A stretch of 64,000 nt of DNA. Origin: Gillisia hiemivivida. GTDB lineage: Bacteria; Bacteroidota; Bacteroidia; Flavobacteriales; Flavobacteriaceae. The stretch's first letter is position 1. The number at the start of each line of letters is the position of its first letter. Positions 1 through 8,547 of the stretch are shown in pieces. The stretch lies in assembly GCF_007997295.1 (NCBI RefSeq), contig NZ_VORY01000006.1, forward strand, positions 1-64,000, given 5' to 3'. Both the position numbers and the translations under genes were made by a program. The notes beneath the pieces are model-generated. The model searched no databases. It was not told the DNA's origin and was given only the letters and a program-made list of their open reading frames with translations.

Positions 1-165
1 TATAAAAGGATAAGGTCCTATCTATCGGTCGATATATCTTATGATTATCTAGCCATCGGTTGACTCTTACCCCCTTTCACTTATATCTGTAAAACTAGAA
101 ATTTATTCCAAATGCAAACATAGGAGCTATCTGGACGGAATGACAATAGGCAAAATCAAAGTGTT
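1..165. other. left-edge intergenic DNA
   Basis: No coding frame of note is visible. A short match to the end of the repeat units at 63.2-63.7 kb (GACGGAATGACA, near 134-145) suggests a decayed piece of that dispersed repeat family. The gene to the left is outside the window. Confidence 0.3.
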
Positions 166-903
166 TTAAGCTCTGTTTCTTACATAGATCAATTTGAATC
201 TACCATTCTGATTTTCTCTAGATTCCACTTCAAAATTACTGATGGAGCTTATCATAGGAGTTAACTTTTGAAATCCGTAGTTTCTGGAGTCAAAGTTTGG
301 TTGTTTCTTCTGAAGCAAGCCTCCAACATCCCCTAGGAATGCCCAGCCATCTTCATCTGCAACATCAGAAATAGTGCTGGATATTAGGTTAATTACTTTA
401 GGAGTAACTTTATCTACGCTTTGCTTCTTTTTATCTTTATCAACGTTATTTTCAGATTCTTGTTGTTTTGGATGAGATCCCAAAATTTCGATATAAATAA
501 ATCTATCGCAAGCAACGATAAAAGGTTCCGGAGTTTTCTTTTCTCCAATTCCAATTACATTTAAGCCAGATTCTCTTAATCTGGTTGCTAATTTTGTAAA
601 ATCACTATCACTAGATACCAAACAGAATCCTTGTACTTTATTAGAATACAGAATGTCCATAGCATCGATTATCATTGCAGAATCTGTTGCGTTCTTTCCC
701 TGAGTATACCCGTATTGCTGAATTGGATTAATAGCATTTTCCAACAACACATTCTTCCATTTAGAAAGCTGTGGCTTGGTCCAGTCACCATAAATCCTTT
801 TAATTGTAGGATTACCGTATTTAGCGATTTCTTCCATCATCTCTTTTACATAAGCTGAAGGAATGTTATCTCCATCTATAAGTACGGCTAAATTATTTTC
901 CAT
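166..903 (-). CDS. NYN-domain (LabA/DUF88-like) protein with C-terminal OST-HTH/LOTUS domain
   Basis: Seen: a PIN-like NYN domain fills roughly residues 1-140, starting with VLIDGDNIP (acidic D10, D12) and continuing through ATDSAMIIDAMDI and SSDSDF, the acidic positions typical of the NYN nuclease fold. A linker rich in K/Q/D follows, then an OST-HTH/LOTUS-like domain over the last ~75 residues. Known: NYN-LOTUS proteins are predicted metal-dependent RNases with an RNA-binding domain. Start: ATG at 901-903 is preferred over a TTG seven codons upstream, because that TTG overlaps a promoter -7 box (TAACTTTG). It is monocistronic as far as visible. Substrate RNA is unknown; cytoplasmic. Confidence 0.87.
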   Translation of the reverse strand: MENNLAVLIDGDNIPSAYVKEMMEEIAKYGNPTIKRIYGDWTKPQLSKWKNVLLENAINPIQQYGYTQGKNATDSAMIIDAMDILYSNKVQGFCLVSSDSDFTKLATRLRESGLNVIGIGEKKTPEPFIVACDRFIYIEILGSHPKQQESENNVDKDKKKQSVDKVTPKVINLISSTISDVADEDGWAFLGDVGGLLQKKQPNFDSRNYGFQKLTPMISSISNFEVESRENQNGRFKLIYVRNRA

Positions 904-920
904 TTTTTTAAATTTTGTAG

Positions 921-929
921 GCAAAGTTA
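921..929 (-). promoter_or_regulatory. Bacteroidetes -7 box (TAACTTTGC) for the NYN gene
   Basis: On the minus strand TAACTTTGC matches the TAnnTTTG consensus and ends 17 bases before the ATG at 903. It gives a short leader and decides the start codon. No clear -33 TTG was found. Confidence 0.6.
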
Positions 930-937
930 TGATTTTA

Positions 938-962
938 TTCCCTCACTGAGGATTTAGAACCT
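938..962. repeat. possible decayed fragment of the multi-hairpin intergenic repeat
   Basis: TTCCCTCACTGAGGATTTA resembles the start of the three multi-hairpin elements (TCCCTCATTGAGGGTTTAA), but the rest of the element is missing. The match is short and could be chance. Confidence 0.3.
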
Positions 963-1147
963 AATGACCTGCCGTGTTTTTCTGTTTTTTTTATTTTTCT
1001 TATTCTATAGCGCTGTTCGCATTGTTTTGTCCGATTGACTCGATGTTCTTGAATGTAAAAGAAAATAATTCCTCTTAGTAAACATCAGTTAGTAAATTGA
1101 TTAACTAATAATACTTATCTTCTAAAAAGCTACTCAACGCCATATTT

Positions 1148-2017
1148 TCAAACTGGTTCTATATGAATTAGGACATCTGCAATTTGTGGCATCTTCAGCA
1201 ATATTTCATTTTTCACATTATGTGAAATATCATGTCCTTCTTCTACAGTAATAGTTTTGGTTACTCCAATATGAAGATCCACATGATAGGTCATTCCTGC
1301 TTTTCTAACAAAGCATTTTTCGGTTTCCTGTACTCCGGGAATTTTTTCTGCATACTCTCTTATTTCTTCAATAAGATCGTCATACATATGTTCGTCCATA
1401 ACTTCTCCCAAGGCAGGTCTCATAATAAGATATGCATTATATAAAATGAAGCCAGAAGCAAATAATGCAGCCCAATCATCTGCAGTTTCGTAACCTTTCC
1501 CCATAAATAAAGCTATAGAGATTCCAATAAAAGCCATTAGAGAAGTGATAGCATCACTTCTATGGTGCCACGCATCAGCTTTTAGAACAGTGCTATTTAT
1601 TTCCTCACTTTTTTTAGATACAATTCTATAAAAGACCTCTTTTATTATAATGATGATTCCAAGAACTATAAGGGTATAGGACTTGGGAGCTTCATGAGGA
1701 GTTCGAATATGTGCAATACTTTCATAAGCAATTATAGTTGCTGAAATTACCAAAAATCCGACTATAGCAAAGGTGATAAGCGGTTCTGCTTTTCCATGAC
1801 CGTAAGGATGATTGGCATCAGCAGGTTTATTAGCATATCGAATTCCTAATAAAACTAATATGGACGAGAAAACATCTGTGGTAGATTCAATAGCATCAGC
1901 AATTAATGCATAAGAGTTCCCAAAAATTCCTGTAATTCCTTTTGCAATTGCAAGAAGTACATTCCCTATAATACTAAGATAAGTGGTTTTTACTGCTTCT
2001 TTAAAATTAGAATACAT
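1148..2017 (-). CDS. cation diffusion facilitator (CDF) family metal/proton antiporter
   Basis: Seen: about six membrane segments in the first ~205 residues. Metal-site motifs fall in two helices: ADAIESTTDV near residue 40 and HHRSD near residue 150. The loop PYGHGKAEP is typical of the family. The C-terminal ~80 residues form the cytoplasmic dimerisation domain and end in DVLIHIEP. Length 289 is normal. Known: CDF proteins export Zn2+, Fe2+, Co2+ or Mn2+ in exchange for protons at the inner membrane. The A-D/H-D metal site here differs from the H-D/H-D arrangement of classic zinc exporters, so I do not assign the metal. It stands alone between unrelated genes. Confidence 0.93.
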   Translation of the reverse strand: MYSNFKEAVKTTYLSIIGNVLLAIAKGITGIFGNSYALIADAIESTTDVFSSILVLLGIRYANKPADANHPYGHGKAEPLITFAIVGFLVISATIIAYESIAHIRTPHEAPKSYTLIVLGIIIIIKEVFYRIVSKKSEEINSTVLKADAWHHRSDAITSLMAFIGISIALFMGKGYETADDWAALFASGFILYNAYLIMRPALGEVMDEHMYDDLIEEIREYAEKIPGVQETEKCFVRKAGMTYHVDLHIGVTKTITVEEGHDISHNVKNEILLKMPQIADVLIHIEPV

Positions 2018-2089
2018 AGAACTATTTCAGCAGGTTAGGGTGAGAAGGGGTTAAAGATATTATATTTTGTTCGTCAAAGAAAATAAAGA

Positions 2090-2920
2090 TTACCACCAAA
2101 CCACAATAATTCTTTCAAAACTTCCGTCTATCTTCTTTATCCATATAAGTGGAGATTTTTTGCTCAAGTGCAGATTTTGGATTTGTTCACCAACTTCTTT
2201 AAAACTAAACCATTCTTCACCGTTTTTTGGATCTATTGGCCAGTCTTGCTTTTCCGGAGCAAAGAATTCAAAACCCTCTTGATTGTATTCGCTGAAATTT
2301 TTTAAATGAATCCAAAATCCAACAATACATTCTTTATTGATATGTGGGAAATTATATGATTTAAATTTTTTAGGAATGAATAAGCTAGCCTTAAAGCATA
2401 TTTTCTGTTTAATGTCTTCAGAGCCTATATCTATAGATTGTAGATATTTTTCAGTTTCAGGAGTATATAATAATGGAAATTGATTTGTTTTTACTTTTTC
2501 GATCTTCTTAAGCAAAGAATCCTTTCTATTGGGACCTATCCAGCGTTCCATTTCAACTCGAATTTCAGGGTCGTAGACATAAAATTTATACATTAATTCA
2601 ATATGAAGGATTTTCGAAGTTTCAAGTTCCCTCATTATAAAATCCAACTCTCCTAATGTTCGATCCTTATCATTAATTTGAATATTGTGTACAATTATTT
2701 GATATTCTGACGAATCTTTTATTACTGCCGAGAAAAAATATTCAACTCGTTTTCCTAAAACTAAATTTTTAGAAAAATTTTTATCCAAAATCTGATTTGA
2801 AGAGTTATAAGAAATTTTATTGGGAAATATAAATAATGTGAATCCGCTAAACTTTGAGTTTTCAAAGATAGAAGGAGTATTTATAAAACCTTCAAATTGA
2901 TTTGTAATTCTATTATACAT
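2090..2920 (-). CDS. DUF1853 family protein
   Basis: Seen: a soluble 276-residue protein without signal peptide. The segment LGELDFIMRELETSKILHIELMYKFYV, about residues 88-115, is followed by WIGPNRKDSLLKKIEKV. This GELDF...H.E...KFY...GPN..D order is what I recall of DUF1853 proteins, and resembles a PD-(D/E)XK-type acidic/lysine pattern (E and D of GELDF, E and K of the H-E-K run). Function is unknown; a nuclease-like fold is my inference only. It lies in the same direction as the CDF gene but 72 bp away, with no shared pathway evident. Confidence 0.7.
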   Translation of the reverse strand: MYNRITNQFEGFINTPSIFENSKFSGFTLFIFPNKISYNSSNQILDKNFSKNLVLGKRVEYFFSAVIKDSSEYQIIVHNIQINDKDRTLGELDFIMRELETSKILHIELMYKFYVYDPEIRVEMERWIGPNRKDSLLKKIEKVKTNQFPLLYTPETEKYLQSIDIGSEDIKQKICFKASLFIPKKFKSYNFPHINKECIVGFWIHLKNFSEYNQEGFEFFAPEKQDWPIDPKNGEEWFSFKEVGEQIQNLHLSKKSPLIWIKKIDGSFERIIVVWW

Positions 2921-3062
2921 GCATGATACTTATGTGTTTAAGAAATCTTCTACAAAAACCGGCGGTTATTGTTTAACATAATCAATTAATTTATTAACGT
3001 TTTTAATATAATGTTAACATTGTCTGATGATTTTGAGTAATTTTACGCTTTAATTTTTTGCA

Positions 3063-3428
3063 ATGATAGAAAAAATCACAGAGTTTTATAGAATGGAATT
3101 TTATGACTCCTATGTTATAATAGAGGCTAATGCCAATATTGTAGTAAATTCGGCCATTGCAGAAAAGACTATACAAACCATATTAGATCAGTTTAATGGA
3201 AAAAAATTTGTGCTTATTTCCAATAGAACATCTAATTATACTTTAAAATTAGATGCTTATTCCCCTGGTATTTTAAAAAAAGTTAAAGGTATTGCTATTG
3301 TTTCAAAAAATGAAGAGGTAAGAAAAAATGCTATTTTAGAGCAGGAAAAATTTGATAGCTCCTTTGCTTTTTTTGAAAATCTAGATGATGCTAAACACTG
3401 GGCAGAAAACTTTTTTGTTAGTTATTGA
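3063..3428 (+). CDS. small STAS/SpoIIAA-like protein of unknown function
   Basis: Seen: 121 residues, soluble, alternating beta and helix segments, no signal peptide. Similar small proteins occur in Flavobacteriia, and the layout (two N-terminal strands, a helix carrying EKTIQTILDQF, the strand KFVLISNRT, and a C-terminal amphipathic helix with ENLDDAKHWAENFF) suggests a SpoIIAA/STAS-like fold. That assignment is inference. A TAATTTTA element 16 bases upstream could be the -7 box. The stop codon lies inside the end of the convergent PBP gene (7 bp overlap), so neither gene has its own terminator in the gap. Confidence 0.7.
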   Translation: MIEKITEFYRMEFYDSYVIIEANANIVVNSAIAEKTIQTILDQFNGKKFVLISNRTSNYTLKLDAYSPGILKKVKGIAIVSKNEEVRKNAILEQEKFDSSFAFFENLDDAKHWAENFFVSY

Positions 3429-5722
3429 TTTTTTTTCTTTTTCCCAAATAGTTTATTAAAGAAGCCTTTTTTCTTTTTATCGTCATTTTCACGATCTCTT
3501 TTTTTATCAGATTTCCCGAATAACTTATCAAAGAAACCATCTTTTTCGCTTGCTTCGCAATCCATTAACGAAACCACTTCGGCAGAAGGATTACCAAATC
3601 TTGCATTACTAATAGCACTAAAATTAGGATCCTCATTTATTTTCTGAAGGAATAAAGCAAAGATGGGTAAGGCAGAATTTGCGCCTTGCCCTATACTCGT
3701 ATTTCTAAAGCCAATTCTATGATCATCAGCTCCTACCCAGGTTACGGCTAAAAGTTCTGGAGTTAGACCAACAAACCATCCGTCTTTATTAGATTGAGTG
3801 GTTCCTGTTTTCCCAGCAATATCATTCTGTAATCCGTAGGTACTTCTAAGCCTTGTTGCTGTACCCTCATTAACGGTTGCTTTCATAATCTCGATCATTA
3901 TTTCACGAGTGGTTTCAGAATAAGCCACCTTATTTTGAGTTTTAGGTTTAAATTCTACTAATAAATTACCTTTTCCATCTTCTATTCTTGAGATATAATA
4001 AGGTTCAGAGGATCTTCCATTATTAGCAAAACCAGTATAGGCCTTAGCCAATTCTTTTAAGCTGATCTCTGCTGTACCTAAGGCAATGGAAGGAACTTGA
4101 GGCAGTTTAGATTCAATCCCCATTTTCTCTGCTTGAGAAATAACATTACCAACCCCAGTTTCCATCAGCACTTTTACGGCGATGGTATTTATGGAATTGC
4201 TTAATGCATATTTCATGTTATAATTCATATCTGGATCGTCTTCGGTGGAACCAGAATTTGAAGGAGTCCATCCATCTTGATAGGTTACCTCCCGAATAGA
4301 AAAATAGGAGCATGGTGGGATCCCATTTTCTAATGCTGCTGTGTACACTATAGGTTTAAAAGTAGAGCCTACTTGTCTCTTACTTTGCGAAATATGATCG
4401 TACTTAAAACTTTCGAAATCTACCCCTCCAACCCAAGCTTTTACAGCTCCTGTTGAAGGTTCTACAGCTAGAAACCCAGTATTTAAAAATTTAAGATAAT
4501 GTTTAATACTATCTAAAGTTGTTCCTTTTACCAGTTCTTCTTTACCATAATTAAAAAGTTCTCTTTCTCTCGGGTTCTTATCTAATTCTACTAATATTTC
4601 ATCATCAGATAATCCTTCTTTATTTAATTTTTTATAGGATTTGGTGCGCTTTACTGCATCTAAGATCAATGTTTTATTTGTAAGCCAAGGAGCTCTTGTC
4701 CCGTATGATTGTTCATGGGATTGCTGTAATTTAGACATATGGGAATTAACTGAAGCTTCAGTATATTCCTGCATTTTGGAATTTAATGTAGTATGGATTA
4801 TTAATCCGTCTCTATAAATATTAAAACTCTCGCCATCTTTGTTTTTCAAAGTATCTAAAATATCAGTAACATCTTTTCTAAGTTGTTCTCTAAAATATGG
4901 AGCCAATCCCTGATCATGATTATAATATTGATAATCTAATTTAATATCAGATTGTTTTGCCTGTTGCATTTGTTCTTCTGTCAAATACCCATATTTCTCC
5001 ATTTGCTGAAAAACAACATCACGACGGAATCTACTTTTTTCAGGAAAAATTCTCGGGTTATAAGAATGATTAGCCTTTAGCATCCCTACTAATACAGCCG
5101 ATTCTTCCAATGAAAGATTTTTGGTACTCTTATTAAAGAATTTCATGGCGGCACTTTCTATCCCAAAAGTATTGTCGCTAAAAGGAACCGTGTTAAGGTA
5201 AAGTGTTAGAATTTCTTCTTTATCGTAGATCTCTTCCAAACGAGTGGCAATTATAGATTCTTGAAACTTATTTATTACAATCCCAAAATATCCATAATCT
5301 TTCCTGCCATATAAGTTTTTTGCAAGTTGTAGTGTTAAGGTACTCCCACCTCCAGAAGATCTATCCTGTAGCATCAAGGATTTGAAAAATACTCTTAGTA
5401 AACTTCGGCTATCAATTCCATTATGTTCATAAAATCGAGCATCTTCAGTAGCTACTAATGCGTTTTTTAAATGTTTGGGGATTTGGTTTGAGGTGACTGG
5501 TTGTCTATCAAAAATATAATATTTACCAATTAGATCTCCATCAGAAGATAAAACCTGTGTAGCCTGATTTTGTTTAAGATCTTTTAGATTTTGAGTAGAG
5601 GGAATTTCGCCAAAAACTCCAAAATAAATGCTGAAATAAAATAGTATAAAAACAGCAAATATAGCTGCCATTATTATCAATAACCATCTTAATTTTGGGG
5701 ACCTTTTAATTCGTTGAAACAT
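3422..5722 (-). CDS. bifunctional class A penicillin-binding protein (PBP1A type)
   Basis: Builds and crosslinks peptidoglycan at the inner membrane. Seen: an N-terminal anchor (residues 13-35), a GT51 glycosyltransferase domain (~60-230) with catalytic Glu93 in ATEDARFYEHNGID and the GGGSTLTLQLAKN motif, and a transpeptidase domain with STFK (~455), SNSINT and KTGTT (~637). Length 766 is normal. The C-terminal tail is odd: it holds two copies of GFF(D/N)KLFGK separated by a highly charged linker and ends in lysines. This resembles a duplicated membrane- or nucleic-acid-contacting amphipathic segment. The gene is alone and convergent with the small gene before it. Confidence 0.95.
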   Translation of the reverse strand: MFQRIKRSPKLRWLLIIMAAIFAVFILFYFSIYFGVFGEIPSTQNLKDLKQNQATQVLSSDGDLIGKYYIFDRQPVTSNQIPKHLKNALVATEDARFYEHNGIDSRSLLRVFFKSLMLQDRSSGGGSTLTLQLAKNLYGRKDYGYFGIVINKFQESIIATRLEEIYDKEEILTLYLNTVPFSDNTFGIESAAMKFFNKSTKNLSLEESAVLVGMLKANHSYNPRIFPEKSRFRRDVVFQQMEKYGYLTEEQMQQAKQSDIKLDYQYYNHDQGLAPYFREQLRKDVTDILDTLKNKDGESFNIYRDGLIIHTTLNSKMQEYTEASVNSHMSKLQQSHEQSYGTRAPWLTNKTLILDAVKRTKSYKKLNKEGLSDDEILVELDKNPRERELFNYGKEELVKGTTLDSIKHYLKFLNTGFLAVEPSTGAVKAWVGGVDFESFKYDHISQSKRQVGSTFKPIVYTAALENGIPPCSYFSIREVTYQDGWTPSNSGSTEDDPDMNYNMKYALSNSINTIAVKVLMETGVGNVISQAEKMGIESKLPQVPSIALGTAEISLKELAKAYTGFANNGRSSEPYYISRIEDGKGNLLVEFKPKTQNKVAYSETTREIMIEIMKATVNEGTATRLRSTYGLQNDIAGKTGTTQSNKDGWFVGLTPELLAVTWVGADDHRIGFRNTSIGQGANSALPIFALFLQKINEDPNFSAISNARFGNPSAEVVSLMDCEASEKDGFFDKLFGKSDKKRDRENDDKKKKGFFNKLFGKKKKNQ

Positions 5723-5878
5723 AGTATAAGTTAAGGTTTACAAATAAACGAATACTAATAAAATTTATAGATGGTGTTTTGTTAATTTTAAGAATTTTGA
5801 AAACTAATATTTCAATAAATAAAAAATAGGGGCGGGGTAAAGAATTAAAACGAAAAGTTTAAGGAAAGCGGTAAAATG

Positions 5879-5912
5879 AAAATAGCCGAAACAGAATTTG
5901 TTCGGCTATTTT
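5879..5912 (-). terminator. rho-independent terminator-like hairpin
   Basis: AAAATAGCCGAA and TTCGGCTATTTT form a perfect 12-bp stem with a 10-base loop. It lies 26 bases past the stop of the 44-residue gene and could end its message; being symmetric it may also act on the other strand. Confidence 0.75.
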
Positions 5913-5938
5913 AGAATTCTAAAGGCATTAACATAAAT

Positions 5939-6073
5939 TTATACTCCAAATCTTCTTCTACCATACCAGGTATGTCTGGTAGATTGTCCAAGATTTAAGA
6001 AGTGTCTTTTGTGGGTTAGATCTCCTTCTTTGATTCCGCTAAAATTCTGACTGATGTTTTCTGATGTTCTCAT
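5939..6073 (-). CDS. 44-residue basic protein of unknown function
   Basis: Seen: ATG at 6071-6073, a 44-codon frame ending TAA, beginning MRTSENISQNFSGIKEGD and ending in a basic aromatic tail WYGRRRFGV. It has no membrane segment. A possible -7 box (TAATTTCG) lies upstream and a strong hairpin follows the stop, so the frame sits in a complete transcription unit. I do not recognise a family. Coding is supported by the flanking signals and the non-random C-terminus, but this could also be a short regulatory transcript. Confidence 0.5.
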   Translation of the reverse strand: MRTSENISQNFSGIKEGDLTHKRHFLNLGQSTRHTWYGRRRFGV

Positions 6074-6129
6074 GATGAATGTTTTAATTGTTATATACTT
6101 AATAGACGAGCCGAAATTAAATTTGTTAC

Positions 6130-6152
6130 AGTACTATGTATAAAATAGTACT
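6130..6152. promoter_or_regulatory. operator-like palindrome AGTACTAT-N7-ATAGTACT
   Basis: A perfect 8+8 inverted repeat with a 7-base spacer (23 bases in all) lies in the divergent region between the 44-residue gene and the SdiA-regulated-like gene. Size and spacing suit a dimeric repressor or activator site. Confidence 0.45.
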
Positions 6153-6257
6153 ATTTAACACTTATTTAACTTTATACGCCCTTCTTTCAGGTTTTATCCT
6201 AAGTAATCGCTGTAGTAACTTTTGGAATACCTTAACTTCACATTATCATTAAATGTT

Positions 6258-6265
6258 TATTTTTG
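6258..6265 (+). promoter_or_regulatory. -7 box TATTTTTG directly before a start codon
   Basis: TATTTTTG is a perfect TAnnTTTG match ending four bases before the ATG at 6270. If used, the message would be leaderless or nearly so. Confidence 0.4.
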
Positions 6266-6269
6266 GATT

Positions 6270-7136
6270 ATGAATAAAATAGCAATCTTTATTATTCTGG
6301 GTGTGTTTGCATTGGTAGCCCTGATTTATTATTCTTTTGGTGGTATTGCACCCAATAGAGATTTTCCTGGAGCAAACTTTGTTCAAATAGATAAAAAATG
6401 GGACATGCCTATTGTCTTGGAAGAAATTTCTGGAATTTCATGGATAGATAACCAGCACATTGCATGTGTAGAGGATGAAGAAGCAATTATTTTTATTTAT
6501 AACACAAAAACTTCCCAAATAGATAAACAAATAGTATTTGGAGAGGATGGAGATTACGAAGGAATTACATTAGTAGGGAAAGATGCTTACGTTCTTAGAA
6601 GCGACGGGGTAATATTTGAAGTTTTAAATTTCCAGAAAGATTCTTTAGTAGTAAATGAATATTCTACTGGAATGTCAAAAGAATTTGAATGGGAAGGAAT
6701 TGCTTGGGAAAAAAAAAGGAATAGGTTGCTCATTAGCATTAAGAACAAAGCCGATAAGAATTCAAAACCTATTTATGCTTTCAATTTAAAAACTAAGACA
6801 GTAGAGGAGAAGCCTGCATACGAGATCAAGTTTAACGATCCTGCTTTTAAGATACTCGAATTAGAGATAAATCAGCAAATTATAGAGCCTTCTGAAGTTA
6901 CGGTGCATCCAATTACTGGAGACATCTATGTTTTAGATGCAACCAATCCTAAGCTCTTAATTTTAAATTCCAGTGGAGCAATTAAAAAACTTCATGTGCT
7001 TAAAGAAGAACAATTTGGGCAACCAGAAGGTTTAACATTCGACAATCAAGGACATATGTATATCTCTAATGAAGGCTCTGGAGGTTTAGGAAATATCCTT
7101 AAAGTAACTTTAGATAAAAAACCAGAGAAAAAGTGA
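6270..7136 (+). CDS. SdiA-regulated domain protein (beta-propeller-like, membrane-anchored)
   Basis: Seen: an N-terminal hydrophobic segment (MNKIAIFIILGVFALVALIYY) followed by a ~265-residue domain with repeated WD-like blades such as EISGISWIDNQHIACVEDE, YEGITLVGKDAYVLRSDG, WEGIAWEKKRNRLLIS, PSEVTVHPITGDIYVLDA and PEGLTFDNQGHMYISNEG. This repeat layout fits the SdiA-regulated family (phytase-like/NHL-like propeller). The start at 6270 is chosen over an upstream TTG because the hydrophobic anchor begins there. The protein is probably held at the cell envelope, facing the periplasm. Substrate is unknown. It ends three bases from the convergent dipeptidase gene. Confidence 0.85.
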   Translation: MNKIAIFIILGVFALVALIYYSFGGIAPNRDFPGANFVQIDKKWDMPIVLEEISGISWIDNQHIACVEDEEAIIFIYNTKTSQIDKQIVFGEDGDYEGITLVGKDAYVLRSDGVIFEVLNFQKDSLVVNEYSTGMSKEFEWEGIAWEKKRNRLLISIKNKADKNSKPIYAFNLKTKTVEEKPAYEIKFNDPAFKILELEINQQIIEPSEVTVHPITGDIYVLDATNPKLLILNSSGAIKKLHVLKEEQFGQPEGLTFDNQGHMYISNEGSGGLGNILKVTLDKKPEKK

Positions 7137-7139
7137 TTT

Positions 7140-8429
7140 CTAGCTTTTCTGAATTTCTTTAGCTACTGCTTCAACTTCATCTAAAACTCTCAAAAGATTT
7201 TCTCCCCACAATTTTGCTATTTCTTCTTCAGTATATCCTCTTTTCACTAATTCCAGTGTTACATTAAAAGTTTCCGAAGCATCACGCCATCCTTCAATTC
7301 CGCCACCACCATCAAAATCGGAACTAATCCCTACATGGTTAATTCCTATTTTTTCAACTAGATAGTCTATATGATTAACATAATCTGATACATCTACCGG
7401 GCCATTGGTTTGTCTTAGTTCTTTAATTTTTTGAGAAGACTTGTTCACTATTTTAGAGTAGTCTTCCTCGTAAATAGCTTTTTCTGCTTCATCTAAACTT
7501 CTTATACTGTCTCTGGACAAAACCATAAACCCAGATTCCTCACCTTCCTGATTATAAATTGCATTTACTGCCGCGTAATAGGCATTGTGTTTATTGGTGT
7601 TTACATAAGAACTAAAAGCAACGGTTTGTATCACTCCACCGTGTTTTTTAAATAATCCTAAAAGTTCATCATCTAAATTCCTGCTATGATCACACAATGC
7701 TCTTGCAGAAGAATGAGATGCAATTAATGGAGCTTTTGAAAGTTCGAACATCTGTTTAATGGCTTCTTTGGAAGGATGGGAAACATCTATCATGATACCC
7801 AATCTATTCATTTCGGATATTGCTTCTTTCCCCAATTCACTTAAACCATTATGCAGCCAAACATTATCTGCTTCTCCGGTATTAGAATCGCTCAACTGGC
7901 TGTGACCATTGTGCGCCAGAGACATATATCTAGCTCCAAGGTCGTAGAACTTCTCTATGTTAGAGAGATCTTCGCCAATTGGATAAGCATTTTCTACCCC
8001 AATCATTGCTACCAATTTCCCCTCGTTCACCAATTTTCTAACCTCGCTGGAAGAAGTTGCCAGTCCAATTTTATCTGGGGCAATCTCCTCTGTTAATCTA
8101 TGGATAGCTTCAAATTTGGAAATCGCATTTTTATAGGCTGCAGTATATCCAGCTTCATTCAATTCTCCTTGACCGGTATATACTATAAACCAAGCCACAT
8201 CTAAGCAGCCATCCATCATTTTTGGGAGGTTTACTTGTGTATTAAGATCTTGTGTGTAATTACGATTAGCAGTGAAATTATTGATGTTTATATCGTCATG
8301 AGTATCTATAGTAATCACTTTTTCATGAATTGCTTTCGCTTTTTTCCACATTTCTGATTGTTCTTTATTTTGGCTGTAAATAGAATGAATACTTAAGATA
8401 CTTATCATAAGAATGAGAGTGAATTTCAT
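7140..8429 (-). CDS. membrane dipeptidase, peptidase family M19 (renal dipeptidase-like), exported
   Basis: Hydrolyses dipeptides using two zinc ions. Seen: a signal peptide (residues 1-20, ending IYSQ), then H44 and D46 of DTHDD, the metal-bridging Glu in GVENAYP, and the later ligands in DVSHPSKEA and SHSSARAL. Toward the C-terminus VGISSDFDGGGG is another family hallmark. Length 429 suits the family. The leader predicts a periplasmic enzyme that may recycle peptides or D-amino-acid dipeptides. It is divergent from the amidoligase operon across a 118-bp spacer, which makes a functional link possible but unproven. Confidence 0.94.
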   Translation of the reverse strand: MKFTLILMISILSIHSIYSQNKEQSEMWKKAKAIHEKVITIDTHDDININNFTANRNYTQDLNTQVNLPKMMDGCLDVAWFIVYTGQGELNEAGYTAAYKNAISKFEAIHRLTEEIAPDKIGLATSSSEVRKLVNEGKLVAMIGVENAYPIGEDLSNIEKFYDLGARYMSLAHNGHSQLSDSNTGEADNVWLHNGLSELGKEAISEMNRLGIMIDVSHPSKEAIKQMFELSKAPLIASHSSARALCDHSRNLDDELLGLFKKHGGVIQTVAFSSYVNTNKHNAYYAAVNAIYNQEGEESGFMVLSRDSIRSLDEAEKAIYEEDYSKIVNKSSQKIKELRQTNGPVDVSDYVNHIDYLVEKIGINHVGISSDFDGGGGIEGWRDASETFNVTLELVKRGYTEEEIAKLWGENLLRVLDEVEAVAKEIQKS

Positions 8430-8519
8430 AGAAAGTTTGTCAATTATTAATTTATTCGGAATTTAATAATTATATTTTACATGCTATCATAATTTTTAAT
8501 ATTGAATGTATTTTTCAAT

Positions 8520-8527
8520 TAAATTTG
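8520..8527 (+). promoter_or_regulatory. -7 box TAAATTTG of the amidoligase operon
   Basis: CAATTAAATTTGA contains a perfect TAnnTTTG 20 bases upstream of the ATG at 8548. The same 12-mer ATTAAATTTGA-type core occurs before the gene at 14485 and before tamB. Confidence 0.6.
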
Positions 8528-8547
8528 ATCTGTTCTTAAATCTATAA

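Noticed and set aside
166-924. Longer start (TTG at 922-924) for the NYN gene.
   Set aside because: The TTG lies inside the TAACTTTGC promoter box; the ATG at 903 fits.
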